The notes under the pieces are model-generated. The model was not told the DNA's origin, made no database searches, and saw only the letters and a list, made by a program, of their open reading frames with translations. A DNA stretch of 64,000 nt, taken from positions 62,001 to 126,000 of the forward strand of contig CAVWDE010000005.1 in the NCBI GenBank assembly GCA_963753685.1, in the 5' to 3' direction. The position numbers were made by a program, and so were the translations under genes. Shown one piece after another: positions 36,152 to 45,597 of the stretch. How positions within the stretch are numbered: position 1 is the stretch's first letter; every line of letters starts with the position of its first letter. The DNA is from DATAOG01 sp963753685. GTDB taxonomy: Bacteria > Pseudomonadota > Alphaproteobacteria > Geminicoccales > Geminicoccaceae.

Positions 36152-37393
36152 TCAGTCGAGCACGTGCGAGAGCAGCCCGTCTGCGAGCTTCGGCTCAAAC
36201 CACGTCGACTTCGGCGGCATCAGCTTGCCGGCATCGGCGACGGCCATCAACTGCTCCATGCGCGTCGGGTGCAGCGAGAACGCGATCGCGGCGCGCCGTT
36301 CGCGCACGCGCTGCTCGAGGTCCATGACTCCGCGCACGCCGCCGACGAAGTCGACCCGCTTGTCGGTGCGCGGGTCGCCGATGCCCAAGATCGGCGCGAG
36401 CAGGTGCTCTTGGAGCAGGCTCACGTCGAGGCTGGCGATCGGGTCGACGCGCGGCACGAGCTCGGGCCGAATCCTCAAGCGGTACCAGCGATCGGCGACG
36501 AACATCCCGAACGTCTCCGGCTCCACGGGCTGCACGGCCACCGCGCTCGGCTCGACCCCGAAGCTCGCGCCGACCTTCGCGAGCAACGCTTCCGGCGAAA
36601 GCCCGCCCAAGTCGGCGACCACGCGGTTGTAGGCGAAAATCCGCATCTCGTCGTGCGGAAATGCGACCGCGAGAAAGAGCTCGTGGCTCGCGAGCGGCGC
36701 GCCGGCCGCGCGCCGCTGCAGCGCGACCTGCGCCGCGGCCGCGGAGCGATGATGGCCGTCTGCGATGTACAAAGTGTCGAGCGCGTCGAGTGCCGCGCCC
36801 AGCGCCTCGATCTTCGCTCGCGCGGTGACGCGCCAGACCGTGTGCACGACGTCGTTCGGCCCCGGCACGGAGAACAGCGCTTTCGCCGCCGCGGCCGCGT
36901 CGATCAGCTCGGCGAGCGCGGCGTTCGCGCGGTACGCGAGCAGCACGGGTCCGGTCTGCGCGTTCAGCGCCACGATGTTGCGCATGCGGTCGTTCTCTTT
37001 GTCGGGCCGCGTGAGCTCATGGCGCCGGATCCGGTTCGCCTGATAGGCCGCGACCGAGGCCGCGAACGCGACGCCGGTCTGGGCGTGGCCGTCCATGACC
37101 ATCCGATAGACGTAGAACGACGGCTCGCGGTCGCGCACGAGCACGCCGCCGTCGCGCAGGCGCGCGAGATTCTCGGCGCCGCGGTCGTAGGCCGCGTCGG
37201 AGTACGGCGAGCTACCCGGCGGCAGGTCGATCTCGGGCCGCGAGATGTGGAGGAAGCTCGCGGACCGGTTGGCCGCGAGCGCGCGCGCCTCGTCGGTGCT
37301 CACGACGTCGTAGGGCGGCGCGATCACGTCGGAGGCACTCTCGGCGGTCGGACGCAGCGCGGCGAACGGACGGACGAGGAACTGCGAAGCCAT
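36152..37393 (-). CDS. DUF1015 family protein
   Basis: Intact 413-residue protein of the widespread DUF1015 family (often annotated SpoU-associated or found near D-3-phosphoglycerate dehydrogenase). The opening VRPFAALRP with VIAPPYDVVS and the central YIADGHHRSAAAAQVAL motif, with adjacent His residues, define the family; FVGGVRGVMDLEQRV lies near the end. Cytoplasmic; biochemical role unknown to me with confidence. Its coding DNA has a very strong GC bias (gcgagcgcggcg runs). It stands alone between two copies of the same group II intron, cut off from its usual neighbours. Confidence 0.85.
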   Translation of the reverse strand: MASQFLVRPFAALRPTAESASDVIAPPYDVVSTDEARALAANRSASFLHISRPEIDLPPGSSPYSDAAYDRGAENLARLRDGGVLVRDREPSFYVYRMVMDGHAQTGVAFAASVAAYQANRIRRHELTRPDKENDRMRNIVALNAQTGPVLLAYRANAALAELIDAAAAAKALFSVPGPNDVVHTVWRVTARAKIEALGAALDALDTLYIADGHHRSAAAAQVALQRRAAGAPLASHELFLAVAFPHDEMRIFAYNRVVADLGGLSPEALLAKVGASFGVEPSAVAVQPVEPETFGMFVADRWYRLRIRPELVPRVDPIASLDVSLLQEHLLAPILGIGDPRTDKRVDFVGGVRGVMDLEQRVRERRAAIAFSLHPTRMEQLMAVADAGKLMPPKSTWFEPKLADGLLSHVLD

Positions 37394-37689
37394 AGGTGCT
37401 GACCTTCAATTGACGGCGCGTGGACGAGCCTTCGACAACTCGGGGGGGCGCGGTGCGGCTGAGCGGAGGCGACTCGGCCGCCTCCACGGCTTATAACCGA
37501 GCCGGCCGCACTTGCCGATGGCACCCGAGCTGCAGGTCACGTTGTGGACCTTTGGAATGCCCAGCCTCCCGGTCCGGCACCGGCTCCGCCGGGGTACCTT
37601 GGAGAATCCGCGGTTCTCCACAAATTCATTAGATGATATGTTATTGTAAGCCATTGAAATTCCACACAGAGAGGGTTCGACGACAGCGT

Positions 37690-39985
37690 CGGGTAGCCGG
37701 GCAGGCCTTGCGGCCCGCCCAGCCCCCTCAGAACCGTACGTGCAGGTTTCCCCGCATACGGCTCAAGCATCGGCCAGCGCATTCGAGGTCGACCGCGGGG
37801 ACCGTCCGGGACGGCACCAGCGGTGGACGAGAACGCGGGACATCTCGCCGGTGACGGGGTCGCGGCGCACCACGATGTTGGTGTTGCCGCCCTGCTCGAG
37901 GTCGGAATCGAAGACCGCCTTGCAGGCCGCGCACCGGCCCGCCTGCCGTTGCAGCAGATGGACGCGATGGAAGTGACTGGCTTCCCGCACCAGCCGCCGT
38001 GTGCGGCGATCCTCCCAGTAGTCGCGCAGGCTCGGGTCGAAGGGGCTGGCTTTGCCCTTGACCTTCACGTAACGCGACACCCGGGTTTCGTTGTGGCGCG
38101 GCAGCCGGTTTCGGCCGTCCCACAAGGTCCCAGCCGCGGCCCTGATCGACGCCGTAGTAGCGGTGGACTACCCAGCGCCGGTTCTTCATGGGATGGCGGC
38201 GTTGGGCCCATTTGTAGGTGATCCGCCAGACGTGATGGTCCAGGTTGGCGAACGTGCGCTTGGCCACCGCGTAGCGGTAGTAGTTGCACCAGCCCCGGAT
38301 CACCGGGGACAGCTGCTTGATCACCTCGGCCGTGCTCAGCTGCCGGCTGCCCCGGAAGAAGGTGGAGAGCCGCCCGCGGTGCAGGGCGACCTTCTCCTTC
38401 CGGGGCCGGGCCAGCAGCTTGCCATTGGGAAAGTGCCTGAGGTTGAAGCCGAGGAAGTCGAACCCGTCGTCGATGTGGACGGTGCGGGTCTTGGCCTCGC
38501 TCAGCTCCAGCCCGCGGCCGGCGAGGAACTCGGTCAGCCGCGGGAGGACGTAAGCTTCGAGGACCTCCCGCGAGGGGGCGGTGACCACGAAGTCGTCGGC
38601 ATACCGGACGAGGTTGATGCCTCGATTGCTCCCCCGTCGAAGGCCGGGGGTGACATGGCGGCCGTCGGCGGGCTCGGCGCCGAACAGACGCTCCATGCCG
38701 TCGAGCGCGATGTTGGCGAGCAGGGGCGAGATGATGCCGCCTTGCGGCGTGCCCATCGTCGTCGGGTCCAGCGCGCCGAGCTCGACCACGCCGGCTTTGA
38801 GCCAGCGGCGGATCGTGGTGGTGAACACAGGCAGACGCGCAAGCAGCGCCTCGTGGTCGATCCGATCGAAGCACTTGGCCCCGATTCTTGGGCGATGTCG
38901 GCGTCGAGGATCCACTGGCGGCTGCCCGGTTTGGACAGCGTCCGGTGGAGAGCCTCGATCGCGTCCATGGTGCACCGCCCTGGCCGGAAGCCATAGCTGT
39001 TCGCCTCGAAGCGAGGCTCCCATTCCGGCTCCAGCGCCAGCTTGACAAGCGCCTGCATCACCCGATCCAGCATGGTCGGTATGCCCAGGGGCCGCTCGCC
39101 ACCGGTCTTTGGGCCGTCGCCCTTCGGGATGTAGACCCGGCGGACCGGCTTGGGACGGTAACCCTTGAGGCTCAGGCCTTTCCTAAACATCGCGAGACGT
39201 CTCGGCGGCACGTGGCACACCACGCCGTCGATCCCCGGTGTTCTTTTGCCGCGATTGATCTGGGTCGCCTTGCGGATCGCCAGCAGCTTCGCGGAACTCG
39301 ATCGAACGAGGAGCTTTTGAAGGTTCCTGACCTTCGCCGGCTCGCGGTTCTGGCTGGCCCGAAAGATCCGCCCCTGCAGCCTGCGTACGTTGCTCTCGAC
39401 CGCCGGCCAGTCGATGCTGGACCAGCTCTGAAGAGCGCCACGCCCTGCCGTCGGTTCGGTGCTGATCACCGTCTAACGTCCCGGCAGGTGCGGCAGGGCA
39501 GGGGCATCGCTTTCGGTGACACCCGCCGGAAGTCAGCTCCCTTTCGGGACGGGTATCGCCCTATCCGGCCGATTACCGGCCGGCCTTCGCTTCCTCCGGC
39601 ATCCTCTACCCCCTGGCCCGTCCCCCTTCCTCGCGGTCGGGATGCCGCCCTTGCGGGGCGGGGGCCGTGGGGCTTACCCAGTTGATCGAGACCGAGATGC
39701 GTCGTGGGGAGGCTGGGCTCTATAGCCCGGTGGGACATGCGGGTGCTGCCGCCGGCAAAGACAGGTCCGACGGTCCGTCCCACGTTGCCTTTTGGCTGCG
39801 GCCTGTCAGCCTCTTTGGCCGCTTCGGAGTGACGAGCCCTGCGAGCCTTCACGTTGTTCAGCCTTCCACGTATCCCCTGGCCGCGCTCCGCCGCGAGGCT
39901 GGCAGAGCTGCCGACGTTGTCCCGGGGGCTTCACACCTTGGGTCACCCCGCAGCATGCCCGGGTAGGGGCACCTAAGCACCATAG
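37690..39985 (-). mobile_element. Group II intron with reverse-transcriptase gene
   Basis: On the minus strand the 5' ribozyme part runs from about 39985 (GTGCTTAGGTGCCCC) to 39470, including AAGGTGTGAAGCCCC and later paired segments typical of bacterial group II introns; the RT gene follows. The domain V hairpin is GAGCCGTATGCGGGGAAACC / TGCACGTACGGTTC (37761-37728), then domain VI with its bulged A, ending near CTACCCGAC at about 37690. The exact 5' boundary is approximate. The intron type can only be stated as one with an HNH-type endonuclease. Confidence 0.75.
37763..39469 (-). pseudogene. ltrA: Group II intron reverse transcriptase/maturase (LtrA-like), two frameshifts
   Basis: Multifunctional intron protein: reverse transcriptase, splicing factor and endonuclease. 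The first part (39469 to about 38890) has KRTPGIDGVVCHVPP, RRVYIPKGDGPKTGGERPLG and SYGFRPGRCTMDAIEAL. The frame shifts at about 38890 near the DADIA motif; the next frame has GTPQGGIISPLLANIALDGM and LVRYADDFVV with the catalytic Asp pair, then the maturase X domain (GWCNYYRYAVAKRTF). A second shift near 38090 leads to the HNH-like end, CAACKAVF then LVHRWCR, stopping at 37763. All domains are present, so sequencing error or recent decay are both possible. Confidence 0.75.
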
Positions 39986-40029
39986 GGTCCGGCCGGGCTG
40001 CCCCGACCGGCACTCGAATCCCGACCCTT

Positions 40030-40106
40030 GCAACATCCTCTCCTCGGGTGTGCTCGAAAGTAGAGAATGTTTCTGGTCGCACTCCTCTCCCTCCGCCACC
40101 GAATCA
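40030..40106 (+). other. Possible degraded tRNA-Ser 3' end (attachment-site relic)
   Basis: CTCGAAAG at about 40047-40054 resembles a Ser(CGA) anticodon loop, and the segment ends CTCTCCCTCCGCCACC (about 40085-40100), like the 3' acceptor of tRNA-Ser. The T-loop (GGTCGCAC) lacks the invariant TTCGA, and the 5' half is not readable. Integrative elements often leave such fragments at their ends. This is a weak call. Confidence 0.2.
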
Positions 40107-40300
40107 TGCAACATATTGTTATAACGGCCTTTTCCACGAAATCTTTGGCCAAACCCACACCCTTACCCACACATGCCGCCCGGGGCAAACTCGGGCCAGA
40201 TCTGATCCGGCCGCCTCGAACTTCGCTTCTCGCCGAGGTGGCTGGCGCAAGCCGGACTCTGACGACTGGCCGCACGCGTGTAGCGCTGCGTACAGCTTTC

Positions 40301-42815
40301 TCAAGCGCGCATGATTGTAGCGAGCACGGTGGCCGCCTTGCCGCTGGCGGGCAGGCTGACGCGATTTCTGATCATCTCGAACACAATCTCGCGCAGGCCG
40401 TCGATGTCGCCCCGTAGGAGCGCCTTGCGACCGGCCTCGACCTGGCGCGCGTGGAGCTCGGGGTCGACGGCAAGGTATGTCTCCTCGGTGGCGCTGTTGA
40501 ACACCTCGGCGACGAACGATGGCTCCGACCACATGACCTGGAGCGTGAGTGCACGCATCTCCTCGATCGCCTGCTCGGCGGTGTCGAAGCGGCTGCCTTC
40601 AATCTCACGCGCTGCGCTGTCAGCGAGCCCATCGAAACGCTTCGCCTGCCGGGCATCGGCGAGCTCTCGAGCTTGGTAGTTGAATGCGCTCTTTAGCTCC
40701 GTGAGCTGGGCGGCCATCGCCGCCGCCCGGTGATCCGGCTTACGAACGAGGCTTGCCACGTCCTGGCGCAAGTGCCGCGCGCCCTCGGCGACCGAGCGGT
40801 TGCTATCAGCGTCGAAGGTCTGCTGGTCCCGCTGCCGCGCGAGCTGCCTCCGCAGGGACTCCAGCTCGTCTGCAGAGCCGTCGCCCACGATCGCCTCGGC
40901 CTGCTCGAGATCATGCTCGGCCTGATCAAGCGCGCTTGCAGCGAGGCGCGCGCCGTCCTCTCCCTCGAACGATCGTTGGGTTTGCGGCACATAGAAACGA
41001 CGCTCCGGGAGACGCAGCCTCTGCTCGGGCAACTCGACAGAAGCCGTGAGAATTCCGCGGTCGTCCATGAACCAGTGGAGGATGATTGGGTCGCCCTTCC
41101 GTAGCGCTGATCCTTCCGGGAGATCGCTGCCCTCGATCCTTACGGTGCCGACAAACAGGCTGAGCTCCGGTTGCGGGGCCTCTGGTCGATCCTGCTCGTA
41201 TATCTCGATATCGACATGCCCGGCCTCGCCGGACTTGAGAGTTCGGGCCGCACGCACGGGCAGCTCGTCATTGTCTGGCAGATCGGCACCCTTTTGGAGG
41301 AAGATGTCCAGCGTGTTGCGTTCTCTGAACTCGCTCTCTCGGACCTTGACGGCGAGGTGGTGGGTCGCCCGAATGCCGCGGGCGCTCGCGTACGTGCGGA
41401 CGATCATGAGCTCGGCCGAGGCGGATGCCACCGGCCGGCCCCGCGGATCGAACACCGTGGCGCGAAAGCGGTGCTCGCCGACCGCCCGCAGCGGTAGCTC
41501 GACTTCGAGGCCGTCCAGCAGCTCCTTGCGGCCGGACGTCCAGCCGTCATCGCAGTCGATCTGGACTTCGTATCCGGCCGCTTTGCTCTTCACCCGAGCT
41601 CGTAAGGGGACCTGCTCGGCCGTCGCACGGGCCTGACAATCGAAGGTCACATCCAACGCGCCAGCTGTTGTGAGCGAAGCCCGCGAGGGCTTGCGGGTGC
41701 TGCCTGCGGCGCTCCAGTCGCGGCTCTCGGCGAAGATCACCGCGCCCAGGGCAACCGCGGTCATGGGATCGGGACTGCAGTCGCCGGCGATGCCCGAGCT
41801 GCTGCGGCACCCGCTCGCGGATCAGGGGCATCTTGGTCGGGCCGCCGATGAACACCACGTGGTCGATGTTGTCGTGGCTGTAGCCGTTTTTCTTCAGGAC
41901 TTTACGCGCCAGCTCGATCGTCTCGTCGATCCGCTCAACCACCAGCGCTTCCAGGTCCCGACGCGTGAGATCGATGTTGAGATAGATGTCCGCCCCGGAC
42001 TCGTCCTGCACGCGGATCTCGTCGTCGGGGGCGTGGATGATCTCGCTGACCTCGGCTGAGATTTCGATCTTCGCTTTCTCGGCCGCGAGCTGAGCGATCC
42101 GGATCACCCGCTGGTAGCGTGGGTGTTTCTGCAGGTCGGTGGGGAGGTCGAAGTTCGCGAGCAGCCAGGGGCGCACGATCGCGTTGACGATCGCCTTGTC
42201 GAAATCGCGCCCGCCCAGCATGTTGATGCCTTCATGGTCGAGGATGCTGATCTCGCCATTCAGGGCCTGGACCAGGGCGAGATCGAAGGTGCCACCGCCG
42301 AGGTCGTAGACCAGGAACTGCTCGCTCTTCTTCTCACGCTTCATCATCGCCGCCATGGCGGCTGCGACCGGCTCATGGAATAGCCCAATCTTCTCGATCC
42401 CGGCCATCTGCGCTGCGCGCAGGGTCGCTTCGGACTGCATCTGGTTGAAAGCGGCGGGAATGGTGATGATGGCGCCGGTGATCTGCTGCTCGCCGCTCTC
42501 CAGATACGCTTGCGCCAGAAGCTGCTTCAGGATCTCGGTGCTGCACTCCTCGGGCGTCATTGATTGGGCGGAATCGCGAAACTCGAAGGGCGTCGAGGTC
42601 CCCATCAGCCGCTTGAAGCCGTGCGCCGTGTTGTCGGGCGAGAGAACAGCTTGGTCGTACGCGCGCTTGCCGTAGAGGCGGTGGGTCCGCTTGTCGATGT
42701 AGATCGCCGAGGGCAGGACGTCGGCGCCCTCCGTGGTCTTGAAGATCCGAAGGCCCGAGGTGCTGTGACCGGCAATCGCGCTGTTGGTGGTTCCGAGATC
42801 AATCCCGAGGTCCAT
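40301..42815 (-). pseudogene. Hsp70-family protein (DnaK-like), single-base frameshift
   Basis: Chaperone-type ATPase, about 838 residues when the frame is mended. LGIDLGTTNSAIAGHSTSG (phosphate loop 1), VYDLGGGTFDLALV (phosphate loop 2) and VVFIGGPTKMPLIRERV (adenosine motif) are intact. One extra C in the run at 41793-41795 shifts the frame; removing it joins QQLGIAGDCS to DPMTAVALGAVIFA. The C-terminal half is not the standard DnaK substrate domain: it holds beta-rich sequence (FRATVFDPRGRPVASASAEL, NTLDIFLQKGADLPD) and a helical tail. The single-base lesion could be a sequencing error. The ATG 42815 lies 4 bases after the stop of a small upstream gene, so they form an operon. Confidence 0.8.
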
Positions 42816-42819
42816 CGTC

Positions 42820-43191
42820 CTAGTCTCCCTTTTTCAGGATCACCTTGCCCATGGCGACGACGCGGCCATTGGCGAGCAGTGTCGGTTCGAGCGTCTCCGC
42901 GATGACGAGGCCCTCGTTACCGTCGAGCTCATCGGCGTTCGCGACCGTCACCGGCAGGTTCGGGCTGTAGGGCTCATCGGCGTACGCGATCAGGCGGAGG
43001 CTCCGCGCGCCGAGAATCGCGTCCGGACGGCCACGCACGTAGCGGACCTGGGCGAGTCCCCTGGCTTGCCGATCCGGCTGCTGGTCGCGCACCAGCCGCT
43101 CAACCAGACGCAGCAGGCGCCAGCATTCCACCGTCAGCTCGGCGAGGCTGGCGACGTCTTCGGTGGGTCGGGGCTCGTCCTGCATCGTCAT
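42820..43191 (-). CDS. Small protein of the Hsp70 operon, unknown
   Basis: 123 residues from ATG 43191 to a stop at 42820, just before the Hsp70 start. The first half is helical and charged (LTVECWRLLRLVERLVRDQQ); the second half is likely beta (SLRLIAYADEPYSPNLPVTV, VAMGKVILKKGD). No known domain is recognised. Its length and position are reminiscent of a dedicated partner such as a nucleotide exchange factor, but no GrpE feature is seen, so this is speculation. The start overlaps the stop of the upstream gene by four bases, suggesting translational coupling. Confidence 0.65.
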   Translation of the reverse strand: MTMQDEPRPTEDVASLAELTVECWRLLRLVERLVRDQQPDRQARGLAQVRYVRGRPDAILGARSLRLIAYADEPYSPNLPVTVANADELDGNEGLVIAETLEPTLLANGRVVAMGKVILKKGD

Positions 43192-43892
43192 CCGTCCGTG
43201 GCTTGGAACAGGCGGTCTTGCGTCGGCCGGTCCCAGTCCGCATTGGTAGGGAGACCGGCACGGCGCTTGAACTCCGCAAGCGCCCGCCGCGAGCCCGGGC
43301 CCCAGATGCCGTCGATCGTCGTGGCGTAGTATCCCAGCGCAGCCAGCCGTCGCTGCACCTCCCGGGCATCTGCGAGGAAGGCCGCTGGACTGAGCAGCCG
43401 GGCACCCACCGTCGGCGGAGGCGCTGGTGAGGCGAGCGGATCGCCTTGCCACCACCGATCCGACAGCCGCCCGCCCGCCGTCGGCGGAGACGTTGGCCCG
43501 GGATCGGCGCGGGCAAGAACGCCAGCTGCTGCCAGAGCCCTGCCCTCACGCCGCAGACGGTCCTTTTGCGCGCCAAGGTCACGCTGGACCGCCTGCATGT
43601 TATCCGGCAGGTAACGATAGCGGGAGCAGCGGCTGTTCAAATCTTCGATCAGGTGATTGAACTGCTCAATCTGCGCATTGGTCGTGGCGAGCGGGCGAAA
43701 CGCCTCCAGGCGCTCACCCTGAAAGAGACAGTAGCGGATCTGGTTGCTGGTCAGCAGCAGGTCGCTGCCAGCTGGCGGCGGTGATTCGACTGGGAACCGC
43801 GGCGTGGCGCCGAAGACCTCATCGTCTGATGATAGAGTGTCGCCCGCCGGAGGCGGTGATCCGGACGAAGGTCGAGCTGGGGCGCTAGCTAG
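43188..43892 (-). pseudogene. Peptidoglycan-binding-domain protein, 5' end cut at ISNCY insertion
   Basis: The open frame runs without stop from the ISNCY end (43892) to 43188. After a Ser/Pro-rich linker comes a conserved-looking block with paired cysteines (SNQIRYCLFQGERLEAF and DLNSRCSRYRYLP), a coiled stretch (QRDLGAQKDRLRREGRALAA), then a PG_binding_1 domain: VQRRLAALGYYATTIDGIWG and SRRALAEFKRRAG. No start codon is evident between the insertion and the next gene, so the N-terminus (perhaps a membrane anchor) was lost. The stop overlaps the ATG of the next small gene. Likely an envelope protein working with the Hsp70-family protein; role unknown. Confidence 0.6.
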
Positions 43893-45585
43893 TGTCCGTC
43901 CGTAAACGCTAGATGTTGGGCCTGCTTTTGGAGGAGAGACTGTATATTGTGTAGGCCAGAGCGCGATGGAGAGCTATTGGCGCGGGTGGTGACGCTGGTT
44001 GGAGGAGGTCAAGAAGCGGTTTGGGCGAGCTCGAGGCGTGCGTGGTGGCACCGGCGCCGTAGGGCCGGGTCGGGCGGGGCGCGCGCGAGGGGGCTCAGGC
44101 AGGTTTGAGGCGCACGAACAGAGCGAGATTGTAGGCGACCACTGAGGACCAGACGTAGGCCCTGAAGTGGCTGAGCCCGCGCCAGGTGCAGCGGGCGAGG
44201 CCGTAGGCGCGCTTGAGGCAGGAGATGTCGGCCTCGATGCCGGCGCGGAAGTTCCGGAGCTTGCGGTAGACCCAGCGGCTCCTGACCATGTCCTCGATCC
44301 TGAGGCCGCGTTTCTTGTGGAAGGCCAGGTCGCGGACGCCGCGCGCCTTGGCCTGGCTCAGATTGTCGCGCGTGGCGAAGCCGCCGTCGGCGGCGAGCTG
44401 CCGCGGCGCCTCGCCGTGGTGCGCGATGTGGCGCTCGAGCATCGGCATCAGCCGCTCGCTGTCGGCCGGGTTGCCGGCTTCGACCACCAGGTCGAGGATC
44501 AAGCCGGTCTGGCCGGTGGTCAGGTTGAGCTTGTGGCCGTATTCGACCTCACGGCTGCCTTTGACGATGATGTCGGCATGGGGCTCGAACAAGCTGACCA
44601 GCTTGTCGCCGGCCGCCACCGGCTCGCCTGCGAGCACCCGCCGCTCACTCTGGACGATGATCCGCTCGATCAGCGGCTGATAGTGACGAACCTTGGCCTG
44701 CCAGAGCTCGACCGCCCAGTTGGCCGCCAAACCGGTCATGCTGGCCAGCGGCGCCGCCGCTTGGTGCAGATAGGCCAGGGTGGCCCGGGTCGTTGTGATC
44801 AGCTCGCGATACAGCTGAACCCGCTTGGGTCGACCCCGGGTGAACTGGATCGCCCGGGCGCGCTTCTTCGCCGCGCGCCGGTGATCGTGCCACCGGAGCC
44901 CCGTCCGATCCAGCAACGCATCCGCCTCCCGCAGCAGGCGCACCATGACCCGGACCGCGTCCCAGAGCAGGCTGCTGTCGCTCGGCTCGTGCACCAGTGC
45001 CGCGGTGACCGTGCTGTCGAGTCGCACCACCCGGCCGCGCTCCAGCTTCAGCTGGCGAGCACTCGTCAGCAGCGCCCGATTGACCCGCTCCCAGGTCTCG
45101 GCGCGGATCGCGCTGATCGTCTTGTGCAGCACCGACTTCTGCGGGCTCCACGACCAGGGTAGCCGGGCGAACGCCCGAAACGACGCCGAGTCTTCGAGAT
45201 GGAACGCCAGTTCCTGGTAGCTGAGCTGGCGGTGCTGCTTGAGCACGGCGCAGCGCAGCACCGTCTCCGCCGGCAAGCCCTGGCGCCCGGTCTCCTTGAC
45301 GCCGTGCCGGCGCAGGTCCGCCGCGACCAGGCGGTACAGCTCGCGATGGTCATCGAGCCACGCCGACATCGCCTTCAGCTCGCGGCCGATCTCGTGCCCG
45401 GCAAAAAGATCGAATAGACTGGCCTGGACGGTGCGTTCTTGACGCATGGTTGGCTCCGGTGGCTGCGGGTTATGCTTTGGAATCAGTGGCTTGACGCCAA
45501 AGCCTACCTGAAGCCGCCGGAGATCGCTCCCCAAAAGGCTGGATTTCCACAACTATTTCAGCATGTTATCCTTTGTGGACGGACA
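43893..45585 (-). mobile_element. ISNCY-family insertion sequence, complete
   Basis: Ends TGTCCGTCCGTAAAC (from 43893) and, inverted, TGTCCGTCCACAAAG (back from 45585), with CTAG direct repeats at 43889-43892 and 45586-45589. A further CTAG (43885-43888) adjoins the left repeat. The element is 1693 bases with one intact transposase gene. It lies between the peptidoglycan-binding gene and a response regulator. Confidence 0.82.
44095..45447 (-). CDS. ISNCY-family transposase
   Basis: 450-residue transposase with the start MRQERTVQASLFDLFAGHEI that is characteristic of an ISNCY (IS1202-like) group. KLERGRVVRLDSTVTAALVH contains the probable first catalytic Asp; EVEYGHKLNLTTGQTGLILD and LAADGGFATRDNLSQAKARG the second; the end ADISCLKRAYGLARCTWRGL the Glu region. 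ATG 45447 is used since upstream sequence in frame is not family-like. No lesions. Confidence 0.85.
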   Translation of the reverse strand: MRQERTVQASLFDLFAGHEIGRELKAMSAWLDDHRELYRLVAADLRRHGVKETGRQGLPAETVLRCAVLKQHRQLSYQELAFHLEDSASFRAFARLPWSWSPQKSVLHKTISAIRAETWERVNRALLTSARQLKLERGRVVRLDSTVTAALVHEPSDSSLLWDAVRVMVRLLREADALLDRTGLRWHDHRRAAKKRARAIQFTRGRPKRVQLYRELITTTRATLAYLHQAAAPLASMTGLAANWAVELWQAKVRHYQPLIERIIVQSERRVLAGEPVAAGDKLVSLFEPHADIIVKGSREVEYGHKLNLTTGQTGLILDLVVEAGNPADSERLMPMLERHIAHHGEAPRQLAADGGFATRDNLSQAKARGVRDLAFHKKRGLRIEDMVRSRWVYRKLRNFRAGIEADISCLKRAYGLARCTWRGLSHFRAYVWSSVVAYNLALFVRLKPA

Positions 45586-45597
45586 CTAGACTATGGC

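Larger units (their letters stand above)
35567..37650. repeat. Three copies of a hairpin-bearing repeat near the intron ends
   Basis: Copy A 35567-35622, copy B 35889-35938 (more diverged) and copy C 37591-37647 share GGTACyTTGGAGA followed by an AT-rich tail. A and C form stem-loops (GGAGAAT/ATTCTCC and GGAGAA/TTCTCC) with different loops but kept stems. A and B lie directly on either side of the truncated intron copy; C lies about 40 bases from the 3' end of the longer intron. They may be the conserved 3' exon or target region of this intron. Confidence 0.5.

Noticed and set aside
36086..37402. 438-codon plus-strand frame
   Set aside because: Antisense shadow of the DUF1015 gene, with His/Arg/Asp-rich nonsense composition.
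43885..43892. CTAGCTAG as an 8-base target duplication of the ISNCY element
   Set aside because: Only one CTAG is present at the right end (45586-45589), so the duplication is 4 bases and the second CTAG is adjacent host sequence.
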